DNA of 64,000 nucleotides from Atherix ibis (lineage: Eukaryota; Arthropoda; Insecta; Diptera; Athericidae). Made by a program: the position numbers and the translations under genes. The stretch lies in NCBI GenBank assembly GCA_958298945.1, contig OY282605.1, positions 1,573,811 through 1,637,810 on the forward strand, read 5' to 3'. The notes below the pieces were generated by a model. That model worked only from the letters and a program-made list of their open reading frames with translations, had not been told where the DNA came from and searched no databases. Shown here piece after piece: positions 47,441-60,818 of this stretch (its first letter is position 1; every line of letters begins with the position of its first letter).

Positions 47441-47614
47441 ATAGTACAGAAAGCTGTACAGTTGCACGCATCGGCATGTCAGGGGCCAAGGCTTTGTGCT
47501 TCGCTTGGCAAGAGTATTCCGTGTAATCATCATCCGATGATGGTTTCAATCGTAGACGTGACGTTGTTGTAAATCGTTTCGCTGGTGTTTCTTCAACTTT
47601 GACATTTGGATTTT
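47441..47614 (-). CDS. sns: Sns-like receptor exon, second half of an Ig domain (inferred Ig2)
   Basis: The exon has 57 complete codons. It begins with two bases that finish the Glu codon started by the exon at 60819 and ends with the T of the next codon, so both borders are phase 1. The acceptor is TTACAG and the donor GTAAGTTACC. It carries KRFTTTSRLRLKP and DDDYTEYSCQAKHKAL, which holds the second Ig cysteine in the usual D-x-Y-x-C context, then the G-strand end VQLSVL. Together with the upstream exon it makes one Ig domain. The intron between the two halves is 13.2 kb. Confidence 0.9.
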
Positions 47615-50600
47615 CTGTAAAATATTAGAGAAATATATTAAAAATAACAACGTATATTAACGTAATTATTTATTAAATATAAATTATTGATAATGTTAAA
47701 AGTTAATTAAAGTTAAAGGGATTTTTTTTTTTTACTTCTAGCGGTGGGAAAAATGGATTATTTAAGCCGTGAGAGAAAAACTTGATCCTGTTTTGTAAGG
47801 TTTTCTTGGATAAATTAGTTGAAAATTTCAACGATTCGATTCCAAACCGAGTATTAACCAAACCGACCTCGACGAGTACATTATGTGGAGAAAAATACTC
47901 GAAGAATATGCTCACAGATGCAGAAAATATAAGATTTTTCTACCGAAAAATCTTACCCTCCCCACCTCCCCTATTCAATTCTTAAGCCAATCGGAAAATT
48001 CCTTAATCATAATCGTGTCTGAATAATTTATCATTTTATGGTGAAAATTTTCAGAATACAGAACACAGTAACGGCTGTCGAGTTAAGACACAACATGCTA
48101 GAGTTATTGGTTTGTGGGATATTTTGCACAACATTAGAGAGGAGAATACAACATAAAAGCTGAGATATATAAGTTCAAATGATTGAAGGATCCTGAAAAT
48201 GGGCTGAAAGCAACAGTAATGGTTACATTGGAGAAATTGATGCAAAAGGAGTATACCACGGCTGATTTAATAGATCTTTGCTGAGTTTGCGTGGTGTGGG
48301 GGAAGGTACTATTCCACAGTTCAACAGCCGATTTCATTTCTTATTAATGAAGAATCCTGCCAGAGCTGTCACTGTGTTTATGCAAAATTGGTTTCTTCCT
48401 CGAACAAAAAAAAAAATTGTGTAGCAATACAAAATTGCTAGCTTTTGTTACTGAATTTTATCTCTTCTATTTGATTAAGGAATATTTTTGTTTTCTGCAA
48501 TTTCGATCAACTCTTAAGAGTTTGCTATAAAAACCAAAGTAGAAATATTGCGATTTTGCTCAGTATCATAGCATATGCACAGTGATTGCTCTAGCATTTC
48601 CAAAGAGCAAATTTAATGAACTGAAAAATTTATTGTACAACACAAGAAATGGAAAACATTGTAAACTCGAAACAGAAAATGGAAAATATTTTAACAATTT
48701 TCAAATTTTATGAAAAATAAAAAAAAAATATTATCTTTTTCCCTGCCATCATTTGTACAATAAAATTAGAAAAACAAAAATGAAAAACTCATATTTTCAC
48801 TGTAAGTAATTCTATTTTGACAGGAGAGGAAATTCTATTGCCAGAGCACTTTTTATTTATAGTCTTGTCCTATTTTAGAGTATTTTTAGTATTACAAAAA
48901 AAAAAAAAATTCATATCAAAATAATTCGAATTATTTACATAAAATTTTTATAGCATTATTATTATTATTATTATGTTTTTCTTGTAAAAATATTTTGATA
49001 AAGTAAAGTTTAAGAAAACAGAAAATTCTTAAACAAGAATTTCATTTTCTTCGGTTTTTTTTTTGTTAAAAATGGATGGGCGTAGATGATATAAAGGATA
49101 TAAAAATTTGCTATAGAAAAGAATGCAAAAAAAAAAAATTGTATTAAAATTTTTTATATAAGCAAGTGACTTTTTAGATGAAAATCTTATCAACAACGAA
49201 GAAAAGGGCTGACGTACGTACTTAAATTGGCCCACAAATTTAAATTTATTTTTAAGCATTCTGCCCTTTAGATATCTGAGTAAAAAATATTTATTTTTGC
49301 AAAGTTATCAAAGCAAAACAATTAAAATCTGTGGCAGTATTTTTAAAAAATTATTCCTTGTAGAAGAGTGGTTGTTACCTGGCATTCTTAAATAAACGAG
49401 TATGTTTATGGATAATGGGAAAAGTGGTGATTTGGAGATTGTTAAAAGGCTTCCACAACTAAGAATAAATACATTGGTTTTTTTTTTTTAAAATTGAAAA
49501 AACAATGCAAAAATTCATTCCAAGTCGAATAATCATTTGTTTTTTGTTGATAAATCAGAATCGAATTTTTGGTGGGTGAGGTGGAGGGGGGGGGGAGGCA
49601 GGACAAAGAAGAAGTAAGCTTTTATTGGTTTTTAGGTGAATTTTTTGAGAAAAAAAAACAAGGAACACCAACCAAGAATCTAAGAGCACATCGTACATAT
49701 TCTTGTCATTATCAAAGCCATCGTCCTTATTATTTAGTCTCATCTGGATAAAATGTTTAGATTCCCACGGAACCATCCCTATAAATGGAGGATATTCAAT
49801 TTTTCGGTTAAGTTTGTTTTGTTTCGCCACCAAATTTGCAATTCAAAAACTTTGAATGTCGAGAGCTCATTATCATTTCTTGAAGACTAAAGATCAACTT
49901 AAACCCCGGGGAAGAGGGGGGAGGGGGTGGCCTGGTTTTGAGTAGATTGTGATTGTGTACGCAGCGAACAAAGAAAACTTTTCCAAAATTTTATTTAAAA
50001 TTGCACAAAAATAAACAAGAAAAGTATTACGTGAGGAGAGCAGACGACTAGAAAAACTCGCTAAAAATTCATCAATCGATGTTAATAGTATTCAAACGTA
50101 TAAACAGTATGGAATGTTTTAGTGTGCTAAGAAGCTTTCTTGTGCCTTCCTATTCGCAACCCCAGATATTATAAAAAGAGTCAAATAATTCTGAATTTGG
50201 AACATTTGTGTGTCAGAGGGGGTAAATCAATCTTTGATGCAAAACTTTTCCATCGTTACCATTTTAGCAACAATAAAAAAAACAGTAATTTTGTAGAAAA
50301 TTTCAATGTCCAATTTGGTTCCAATAAATTCATGAATTTTAAAAGTGACTGAAATCCATTCACTGAAGTAGTAGGATAGGGGATGGAATAATACGAAGAA
50401 AAATAACATTAAACAAAAAAATAACAATAATAATAATAAGAAGAACAACAATGATAATGTTCCACTTTTAGTAACGAAAGTATAGAAAAAATAAGGGATG
50501 GGAAATTGGAGAAAATGGCTATGAGGGGTTCCAATAAGTAGCGGAAACGAAAAAGGAATTCGGGTCGGGATGCTTTTTAGTAAAAGTAAGTATATCTTAA

Positions 50601-51359
50601 AAGTAAACATTTTTACATTAAGCAAAATAACAAAAGGCTAAACTCGTAGAATGGAATCTCGTCAACCACAGAATATCTCCTAACAGAAAATAGTAAACGA
50701 TGGAATCCTTTTTAAAAGGCACATTAAAATCGTACTCTATTTATGCGGCTGAGTATAAATTGAAGGAAAGGACTTTACCGAAGCCTGGAGTTGTTGTCCA
50801 TTCAAGTGGTTGGATTTCAATGCATTCTTCATTTTCCGATATCGATTTGGAGCCATACTAGTTAGCCGATTGGCTAGTTGGTTGGTGGGTTACTTTTCCG
50901 TTCGCCATCATAAACTCTAACATTGAATAAAAATGCAATTTCCTGAAGGAAATCGAACGTATATATGTACAAACATGTTCTCGATGAAGGATTCTATAGA
51001 TTTTGTTGGAAAGTCTTATTCCTGGATTTAAATATGAGGAGCACGGGAGCATGTTGCATTTGAAAAGGGAAGCTATTCGGTTTCATCAATTTATTTCTCA
51101 TCGTAATTCCAGCAGTGCATCCATCCTTCCCTCTGACAATTTATTGCTTTTACTATTAAAAGACTTTGATGCATTCAATTCCCATTCATTTTGTGCACAA
51201 CTTAAATGAAAATTTATCGTACGTGAACACATAACAATGTATTTTTCTGAGATCTAATTTGTTGGGTTCTTTTCGGTGCAATTATTTTCACGGAAATAAT
51301 TCCAAAATGAAAGTCAATCCCATTAATTAGCCAAATAAAGTTGATTTTCCCTGTACTAA

Positions 51360-52218
51360 TACGATGGTTATATGATTAATAGTTGGCTTTGACAAGAAAA
51401 AAAAAATTTTATTTGAAAAATTCATTTTATTTCTCCAACATACTATAAGATAGTTCGATATATTTATTGCAAGATTTTTATATCTTTTATTTATACAACT
51501 GAAAATATACAATCTATTCAACCCTTCAAAATAGACGTTTATTTTAGCAATCACCTCATCGTTTGAGCCAAATATTTGTCTGCTTAGGCATTTTAGGGGG
51601 CTTGAGAGTTAAAAAAGATATTTTTCTCCTGCGTAGAAATAGCAAATAATTGCAGGAGGCTAAAAGTAGAGGGTATGAGGGATGCGGAAACAATTTGTTG
51701 CCTTACTCATGAAATTTTGCCATGGCGATAGTACAAATGTGAACTGTGTGAAATAGCATTTTTTTCTTTGTTAAATGCAATAGAGTTGATGAAGATTAAA
51801 CGAAACGCGTCCTAGAAAACAATAGCCATACAACTTCCTGCAGATGGAACCCTTTTTCGCCTTCTTTTTGGTGCACGTTCGGTAGTACAAGTCAGCCGTT
51901 TTGACTGACCTTTGGTTCATGGTATCCTATGGTGAATCCATGTTTTATCAACAGTTATAAATCGACCCAAAATTTAATTTGTAGTCCACTTAAAATGTTC
52001 AAACACTTCATTGAAATTGTTACACGAACACCTTTTTGCTCAGGTATTAGCAAATACGCAGCCCTCATCTCGCCGATAACCTTCTAAAAAAAGAAACTGA
52101 AAACAGATATTTATGAAATTGTCATCTAGTTAAGCCTACGAAATGACGAAAAAACTATAGTTTCGCTGATATCGGCGATATTTTTGCATAAGCTAATGAC
52201 TTATCATATTCACCTAGT
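51360..52218 (-). mobile_element. Mariner fossil related to the 14776 lineage
   Basis: On the minus strand the right terminus reads TACTAGGTGAATATGATAAG and the left terminus is TACGATGGTTATATGATTAA, matching the TACGAGGG-CTGATAAG type. Readable pieces are KVIGEMRAAYLLIPEQKGVR, VTISMKCLNIL and DLTVDKTWIHH (first catalytic block), then a degraded third block and YFEGLNRLYI near the end. Stops are frequent and the element is about 860 bp, shorter than a complete mariner. Confidence 0.75.
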
Positions 52219-54619
52219 ATCGAGCACCTTTTTATGGCCCTTATCCTTCCTGAAACATTTTCTTATGGCATAAAAAATCTCTCGTAAGAAAATATATTGA
52301 GCAAAATTTGTAAATCCAATTCAGGGAAGAGTTTTTCTTAAATATTTTTATGTATTATGGAAAATATTGATCCTGCGCAATTTTAAATTTTCATAATTTT
52401 TTACTTTTAAGTTAAAATCTATTCTGACACAATAACGCATTGCGATAGTTGAGAGAGTTTTCAATAGTAGAACTAAATCTCAAAATAAAATATAATAACT
52501 CGGTTATATTGCAAGGATGTACAGGAATTTGAAGAGTAAAGGACATTATATGAGAGGCACGTTAATTTTAATTTAATCTTGGATTGTATTTGAATGTCGT
52601 TTAGAGTCAAGAAGATCTTGCATAAGTCGCAGTTGTGCACCGAAGTACGATACAAAATTGCTTGATACGTTAGCCTTGCCAAAAATTTCATCATGTTCGC
52701 CTTTCTATTTCCAGGATTTCTTTTCGTTCTACCCTTAAACGTTCATGTACAACAGTTGCAGGTGGACTATTAGCCGTATACTTTTTTGTTGTTGTTGTAT
52801 ATTTCTGATTACTTTTATGTATTTACCAAATAGGTTTAATGACCCTTGTAGGAGAATATCCTCGAAGAAAGGGGGTGCATTATTTATAGAAATTGTTCTG
52901 GTTAAGCAACGTTGAATATTATCGCTTGTACTGTAGATAGGCCTATTCTTCTTTTGACTGCTTAATCATTCTTCAGGACGCGAAAAGGAATTTATTCAAC
53001 TTTACAGGAAGTAGATTTCAAAAGCTATAGACATAAATATATGCAAACATCCTTGCGCGAAATATTATACTAAATGAGGATTATCTTCTTATACTCCATA
53101 CAGACTATACGATGGAGAATTTTAAGAATATGGGAAATAAGATAGCCGAGAAACAGGATAAAATTTAAGAAAACGTGGAAAGAGGATTATTCCACATTCC
53201 CAGATTGGCGGATTCTCTGTTGGGGTTTTTTCTTCTTCTTGCCTATACCAGGTCTGAAGGTGATTCAAGTGTGACAACACAATTATATCAACTTAATTTC
53301 TTGGAAGGGAATTTAATTTTCTTGGGAGCATCTTCGCTCAAGATGTTACTCAAATAATTGTTGTCTTGTATCTTTTTCCATTTTTTCCATATTCCACTAA
53401 TACTTTTTAATTATTTAAACACGAAAAAATAAAAAAAATATTCCTAAAAGGACGAACTCAATTCCAAGTATAGAAAGAAAATAATTTTTTTTCAAACAAA
53501 ATGAATTACTTTCCAACCCCTTAAAATTCCCTTTATAAGTTCGACTTTTTCTCTTGTTTTATTTATTATTCGAGTCATTTAATATACATTTGCAGTACGC
53601 TCGCATAATTAATTAATTTTCCTATTCTTACTCTTCACTTTAAGTGTATTAAAATTTTTTTTGTTAGTTTGTTTTTTTTTTATCCTTTTTAATTTCAATT
53701 TTAATTCATATAATGAAAGTGTTTTCCTTTTTGTATAAATTATTATATATTTTTCACTTTAGTGTATAACAATCCTATACGAGTGTATAAGTCCCAATTT
53801 CATGATAGATAAACAACGTTTATTGAGGACAGACCATCTAGAAAATTACTCGAAATAGCACTCATATGAATTATAAAAATTACATTAATTGTGGAATAAG
53901 AAAATTCCATAATGAAACATAAAATTGATGGCAGATGGAAGCTTCTATGGATAATTGGATCCTAAACGTTATCACGAACTGATCTCATTAAATTAATTAA
54001 TTAATTATTTCTATTTTGTCGAAATAACTGTATTAAAAGGTATTGTTGGGAGTTCTCACTTTCATATACACCATCATATCGATATGAAAAGATACAATCT
54101 TGTATTTATGTATATGAGAGAATAGTGGTGATAAGAAGAAATTTTTATAAACAATTTCTTAGAAAATTAACCAATTTTTGATGGTGTATCGGTACGAGAC
54201 TTTGCAAATTGAAAGGATTATTTCAAAGAGTCATAGTTTCAAAAAAATTTTCATATTTTCTTAGCACAAATATTAATTTTAGATTATGGAATTTTGTAAA
54301 AAAATGTACGAATAATAATTTTACTGTCGACTATTCGTATTTGAGCTTGACTCCTCTCAGTTATTTTCTTTTCTTTTACTGTTAAAAAAATCTGCATTAT
54401 CCTTTGATTGGGCACAATAGAAATTTTTATGAATTTTCAATAAGTCTTTTTGTTTTTGATTATAAATTAAAAAAAATATTTTTTCAAAGCAAGGTTTTGC
54501 ACATTTAGGGTTATTAATAGGCCATTACTTAAAGGATTTTTTTTATAAATTGTTAAAATTAAAGGATAATCTACGTAAGCACGATTTTACCCATAGCTCT
54601 AGAAAAAATATCCAACATC
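52219..54619. other. Intronic stretch without recognised features
   Basis: This stretch is AT-rich with T runs at 53640-53760 and short chance frames such as 53175-53357. I see no transposon protein, repeat array or splice-linked exon in it. Confidence 0.6.
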
Positions 54620-55045
54620 ATCAAATCGCCCGATCTTGGAGATCAATTAGCAACACTTAATCTCAAAATTACCAGTCCTCGGAACAAAGCATCAAATCAC
54701 CCGACCTTGGAGATCAGTTGGCGACACTAAATCTCAAAATTACGAGTTCTCAAAACGATAGCATCAAATTGCCTGATCCTGGAGATCAATTAGCAATACT
54801 AAATATCAAAATTGCGAATTTTTGGAATAATAGCATCAAATCACCCGATCTTGGAGATACGAAATCTCAAAATTAACAGTCCTCGAAATAATAGCATAAA
54901 ATTGCCCGATCTTGGAGATCAATTAATTAGCAATACTAAATATCAAAATTACGAATTTTCGGAATAATAGCATCAAATCACCCGATCTTGGAGATCAGTT
55001 TGCAACACTAAATATCAAAATTACGAGTCCTCGGTAATAAAACTC
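54620..55045. repeat. Minisatellite, 71-72-bp period, six units
   Basis: Units begin ATCAAATC(G/A)CCCGATCTTG at 54620, 54691, 54763, 54835, 54896 and 54972; periods are 71, 72, 72, 61 and 76. Each unit contains GGAGATCAATTAGCAA, ACTAAAT-TCAAAATTA and a GAGTCCTCGGAATAATAGC-like end. The 61-bp unit lacks the CAATTAGCAA part and the 76-bp unit has AATTAATTAG. With a 72-bp period a peptide pattern SPDLGDQLATLNLKI could repeat, but the frame is closed between units. Confidence 0.93.
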
Positions 55046-58000
55046 AAATTTATTATGCTATAGGATTTATGGCGTCATCTTTTTAAAATCACTTGTGATC
55101 TAGATTAAAATCTTTTAAGTTTAGGTCAAAAAATATTGGTAATTGTGTGGCCATAGTGCTCAGAATTGACAGTTTATATCTCTCGATATTTTTTATCTAG
55201 AATGACACCATCAGACCGAAAGACTTTTCACTCAAGAAAGACTTTTTTTTCAGATACAATGGCTTCTCCATAGTCATTTAAGGATTTTCAGAGTTTTATA
55301 TATAATGATTGTGCTTATTGACGTATTAATCGGACAAGAAATGAGCATCATCACTGCCGGAAATTTCGTTCGATAATAACAAAACACCTTACTACGTTTG
55401 AATCACAACTTTTGCACAAAATTTTTATAATTTAAATACAGTTTTTATTTAAAATATTAAATGGCATATTTTAATATAAATAATAATTTTTCTATATTTT
55501 GTCCTTTTTTTTCGTAATAATTAACTGACAGTGCTGTCCTTTTCGAACTTAGAAATAGATAATCCGATCGATATTGATGCATTCTGTATGCGCGGACGTG
55601 CAAAAACGTATAAAATCCAAAGTCATTCTCTTTTTTTTGTAATTCCCACCAAAGTTAAAATTTAATTATCTCCAAGTAATAATGGTGGGGCTAGTAATTT
55701 TCAAAGCGTAATGAAAGCTTCGAGATTTTGAAATTTTTGTTACTTTCACTGTTGTCGCTATTGTTATTTTCTTGTGACCTTTAGTAACCACAAATTGTTA
55801 TTATTTACCATTTTTGATATCATTACAAAATTAACGTTGGCAATAATTCAACTGCCTGTGATAGCCGTTATCATTTACTTTCTTACCTTAAATCCCAACC
55901 AGCACCGGCAACTTCACCTTTTTATTATGTTCAACGTTCGTACTATCATCAAGCTATTCGGTGATGTTCCTTGAGATAAACGAAAAGGTCGAAGGACAAG
56001 TAGTACTACTACTGCATCTAATTAGTTGAATGTCAGTCAATTGTGCAAATATTCTGGTGTAGATGACTAGCTCGTTTACTTACCAATTCTACCGCAAACG
56101 AGATGGAACAGGTGATATTTGCGTGTAAATGTCATTAGGAAATTGACATTATCCAAGTTGGTGTCATGACAACCCAACCACAGTCAGTCTATACTGCCGC
56201 TGGGCACTATTTATCATTTTCATTGACAATGTCTTCCATAATGTTCTCGTAAGAGTTCTCCCCCTGCTTCAAAGGACTTGTATTTTTCGGAGAAATATTT
56301 AATAGCAGGATGTAAAGTAATGTTGATTGCCATCAAAACGGATGCGAATTATTTTACAGACTTGGAAGTTCACTTTCTTGGGGCAAAGGTTTTTTTTCTT
56401 TTTTTACCCGAATTAAATTTTTAATGATAATAAAATGGACAGGATGTACTCGTATCTTTGTGAATATTTTTCCATAAACAATCAGTCTATAATTTTATAT
56501 TTGACAAAAATATAAAACTGAAAAATATTCTTCCCTATTTATTTTAGACTTTAAAATACTCTACATTTGCTATCAAAAATTCATTTGGGCATCAACGAGT
56601 TTTATAATTAATAAAATTTGGTACTCTAATAAAAAAGTACTGAGTATAAATTCCTAATTTTCTTTGGGAAACAGCCTCGTTCTTTGTGTCATTTCTATGG
56701 TGTTTAAGCTATCTTTCTTTTGGTTTGAAAAGATTGCTCTGAAAGCCAACTTAGGTCCAGTTTTATAAGGGAAATAGGCAATGCTAACGCATATGAACCC
56801 TGAAATAACTGTATAGGCTCATGGTAGTGGCGCCACAAACTGACCTCTAGCATTAAAGTTTCTTATTAGGTTCTTTTCTAAGAGACCTTAATTAAATGAA
56901 CAAATTTTTTTGTATTCAGAAAATCTTATATTTTCTTATGATTTATGGTAAATTTATTAAATAATTACAAGGAGCCCATCCTTCCACATGGGGTCCGATT
57001 TTTTTTCTATTTTTACCATTGCCTGAAAGAAATTTGACAAATTATATAGAATTATAAATTTTGTTGTCTGAAGGAAGAGGGGAGCAGGATTGTTATGAGC
57101 TATAGAAGTTCACACATAAAAATAACATTAATTTTTCATATTCTTTTATATTTTTTTATATATTATAAATTTTATTTATATATTATAGTCTGTTATTGAT
57201 GTCTACAAGAATCGATAATAAAATTCTATTATTACTAAACAAATTCCTATTTATATACTACACGAGATGGCAATTAATGTGTACTATGGCATTATCAATA
57301 AAATACCAACAATCGTAGACGACAAAATTCGAATAAAACTAACAGCACTGATATTGGGGCTACGATGGGCCAATAAAAATGACAAATGCACAAATAGAAT
57401 TGATGGTCGTTAACATAGGAAAATCTACGCGAATATTTTATGTTTAGTTAGATTTAAGGATAGATGGACAATGAGCATATTCAATGGTTTTGCTGTATTA
57501 GAAGATTTTAAGAGTGCTTGGGATTTGGAAGAGTCGCCCGATAAGGGTGAGAATTTGTGCTTGGCAATGATATGATATGTAAACAGAAGATTAGCGGGGT
57601 GTAGGGGGGGGGGATGAAAATTGACAATATGGTCATCCTGGTCATTGCCTTCGATTCGAATCTATTTTCCAGGAAAATTGTAATAAACAGTGGACATTGG
57701 ACTCATTATCGAAATCTATAGACTAAAGGACACTCCTCTATAGTTTCGTAGTCTGGTCCCTTAAGCATTTACGAGTGCGATATTTAGTGCAGTGGTGATA
57801 TTAGAGACTCTATTAAAATCGAAGTTGATTTTATGAGAAAATTTGTCTGTTTTGTTTTTGTTGCCACTTTTTCTGCTTATAACAGCAAAGGAGGAACTTA
57901 TTTACGAAGGAGTTTATTCGTATTTGATGTTATTGAATAGCAAAATAATTCTCCAACTTCATAATAGCAACAGTCGACATTTTTATAGCTTCAAATAAAA

Positions 58001-58510
58001 GGGAAACATTCGCTAATTATCAAAAATAGTCTACGAATATTCAACTAAAAATATTTATTGAATTTTGCTCAAAATATAAATCTCTATATATCTCTAAAAA
58101 AAAAAATCCATACGAAATAAAATGGTTTAAATTAGTGGTTTTTAAGACAAGAAAATCAAATACGAATATTGTTTTTTTTTATAACAGAAATGGAAGAATA
58201 ATTTTTTGGCAATACCTATAATGAATGCAGGAAAAATAATTTTATTGAAAATTTATTAAATGATTTTTCAAATAAAAAAATAAAAAAATTACGTTTAAAA
58301 AAATGCTTAATAGCAGTTGTGACCGTTTAGGAATGAGACTGATAATGATCTGGCAATAATGTAGACTTTCCCATTGGTGCTAGATCGTTCTAAATCTCTG
58401 ACATAGCTTGTACTCTCGGCCATTCTAGAAATTTAGTATAAGCTTTATCATTATAATGTAACGGCACGACTCTATAGAGCAATTCCGACCGCGATCTTAT
58501 AGAGTGTTAG
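55046..58510. other. Intronic stretch, possible non-repetitive regulatory segment
   Basis: I see no coding or transposon similarity. Bases 56140-56240 contain GATAAAT, GACATTGTCAATG, GGCAGTA and TGGTTGGGTT on the minus strand, which resembles a motif group at 45990-46060. A G10 tract lies at 57604-57613. Confidence 0.5.
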
Positions 58511-58514
58511 AAAT

Positions 58515-59187
58515 GAGGTTAGATTTTTGTAATGCATTACAAAAAATGGAATAGTAAAATTTGGAACACTGATGTGCCATTTAATTTTGTGTTAAATTTG
58601 GTGAATCGGGGAATTTGAGTTACAAAAAGGGCGAGGAGCACTGGAAGACGAACACTTTTAAGAGAGGTCTTTAAAAATGAAAACTCGTGAAGATGTGACA
58701 CGAATGTGGGCTCTTGTGAGGTTGGACGTTCGATTAAAATTGAAATTGAGAAATAAGTCCTTAGAAGGCTTAGAAAAAGATCCTTCTTATATAAGGCCCT
58801 ATCCACCATAATAAGTTTTTGTCAAAAATAGTTATTTTCTATAATTCCTCAGACCGCCTATTTACGTAATCTATGTAAGGCTGTGTGAACTTTTTAGTTC
58901 TGCAAAAGAAATCTCGAATAAGTGTGGTGAGAACGTTTGTGAGGTCAGTTCCACATTTTTTAATTCGAGAAAAAGGACTCATCGTGTCAAATCGGACATT
59001 GCAGACACGTGGATGCTCTACTATGACAATGCCCTCTGCAACACGGCCATTTTTATCAACGAGCTTTTGTCGGAAAAGAATATTTCTGTAATCCGGGTGG
59101 CTGTTTTTTGTTACCCGAGATAAAAAATCATACTGGAAGGAACGTCATCTTCGTATTATCGTTACCATCTAAAAGCGTGTAAACGAA
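58515..59187 (+). mobile_element. Mariner deletion derivative, tandem unit 1
   Basis: The unit begins around TTACAAAAAATGGAATAGTA (58538). Readable transposase parts are GALEDEHF and MKTREDVTRMWALVRLDVRL (DNA-binding domain), then directly VLRRLRKR, SDIADTW-like, HDNALCNTAIFINELLSEKN with the third catalytic block degraded, and VIRVAVFCYPR. The central catalytic part is missing. The neighbouring unit at 59188 repeats it at an offset of 673 bp. Confidence 0.78.
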
Positions 59188-59930
59188 GACTTAGGTTTTT
59201 TTTAAGGCGTTACGAAAAATGGAATAGTAAAATTTGGAACAATGATGTCTCATTTTGTTTTGTGTTAAGCTTGGTAAATCGGAGAATTTGAGTTACAAAA
59301 AGTTTCAACGAGAGTATTGAGACATTCCTAATCAAGAACACAAGTTGTTATTCCTTCTAAAGGGTTGAGAAGCACTGGACGACGAACACTTTTCAGACAG
59401 GCCTTCAAAATTGAAAACGGATGAAAATGTGAAACGAATATGGAGTCTTGCGAGGTCGAACGTTCGATTAACATTGAAATTGAGAAATAATTCCTTAAAA
59501 GGCTTAGAAAAAGGATATTTCTTATACAAAGCCATCTCCACCACAACAAGTTTTTGTCATAAATAGTTACTTCTGTAATTCTTTAGACCGCCTATTCACG
59601 TGATCTCTCTTAGCCTGTGTGACGTTTTTTTGTTCCACATTAGTAACATTCAAGAAAAAGGCCTTGTCGTGTTAGAGCGGACATTGTAGGCACGTGGATG
59701 CTCTAGCATGACAACGCCCTCGGCCATTTTTATCAACGAACTTTTGTCGGGAAAAAATATTCCTGTAATCCGGGTGACTGTTTTGTGTTACCTAAGATAA
59801 AAAAACATATTCTAAAGGTCGATAACATCCAAAAGAGTATAAGCCAGAACTGCTATAAGGCGTGATACTACGCCTCCTGTCAAAAGAGGCTTACTCCAAA
59901 CGAACTACTTTGAAAGACATAATATTGATG
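59188..59930 (+). mobile_element. Mariner deletion derivative, tandem unit 2
   Basis: The unit aligns with unit 1 from TTACGAAAAATGGAATAGTA (59211) to ATCCGGGTGACTGTTTTGTG, with an added 70 bp near 59300 (GTTTCAACGAGAGTATTGAG region). It has the same fusion of an N-terminal block (LKTDENVKRIWSLARSN-like) to the catalytic C-terminal part, then INELLSGKNIPVIRV. The two units differ by many substitutions and indels, so the tandem arrangement is old. Confidence 0.78.
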
Positions 59931-60818
59931 TATGAAAACGATATAAAACATTGTCAAGAGAAGAAAATCAGTCTTATTACTTTTCTTTCAAGACTCGTAT
60001 GTTCCCAAAACTCGAGCTTATAAAGAAAAAAACTTTCATATTATAGAATTATGTCTATTAAAAGTAAGGTTAAATTAGAAAGAAAATTATAACTGACATG
60101 AAGTCGTTTAAGAACTACATCTTAATAATGTTCTTATACTATATATTCCAGTTGTATAAAACTTTGACAGTCTAAAATACACAAAATCCCACGTTGAAAA
60201 AAGTATTTTTTTTTTTAAATATCTAAAAATTTTTGTTTATGAAATGGCATAAAAATCGAAGAAAAAACATCATTTATTTAATTTTTTTTGTTGTGTTCTC
60301 TACATAAGGGTGGTTTTTCTATTTTTATTTTGTTTTGGCTATTAAATAGAAAATATTATTCTCATGAAGAGAATGTAGCATTATAGATAAAGTAAATAAT
60401 ATTGCAAGAAGAAAAATTTTCCAATAGATAAGCAAAAACTTATCTTTTGAAACGTAAGCAGCCACACAACGTTTGAAAATGGAAAATATTGAAGAAGAAA
60501 AAAACACCAAAAAAAATTTAGTTCAACATTCTTATTAGAAAAGTTTCATATTTATTTGATTCTGACTAAAAGATAGCATTAGGAAATTTTGACAAGAAAA
60601 TCAATAAACAGTTATTAGGGAAAATTATTTGAATATTTATGCTCTAATATCTTACAATATTTAATGTACTTAAAAACATTTTCAAATTTGTTCAAAAATT
60701 TCATTAATATTGGAAGGGATTTTCATTCTTTATTGACATTTTTTTTGGTCTTCTATACGGTATATAATAATAATTGATAATTTTCTGATAGAAGTTATGT
60801 AAGGTGTATTCAACTTAC

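Larger units (their letters stand above)
47615..60818 (-). other. 13.2-kb intron between the halves of inferred Ig2
   Basis: The intron contains a mariner at 51360-52218, a 72-bp minisatellite at 54620-55045 and tandem mariner derivatives at 58515-59930. The stretches 47620-51355, 52220-54615, 55050-58510 and 59935-60815 show no coding similarity; they hold ATT (48956-48974) and AAT (50418-50445) microsatellites and G-rich tracts at 49571-49602 and 49908-49934. The 132-residue frame at 50227-50625 (-) covers a Phe/Leu-rich low-complexity stretch and is probably chance. Confidence 0.7.

Noticed and set aside
50227..50625. 132-residue minus-strand open frame with Phe/Leu-rich stretch
   Set aside because: It follows from AAT/AAC-rich simple sequence at 50400-50460 and shows no domain; a membrane protein call would rest on composition only.
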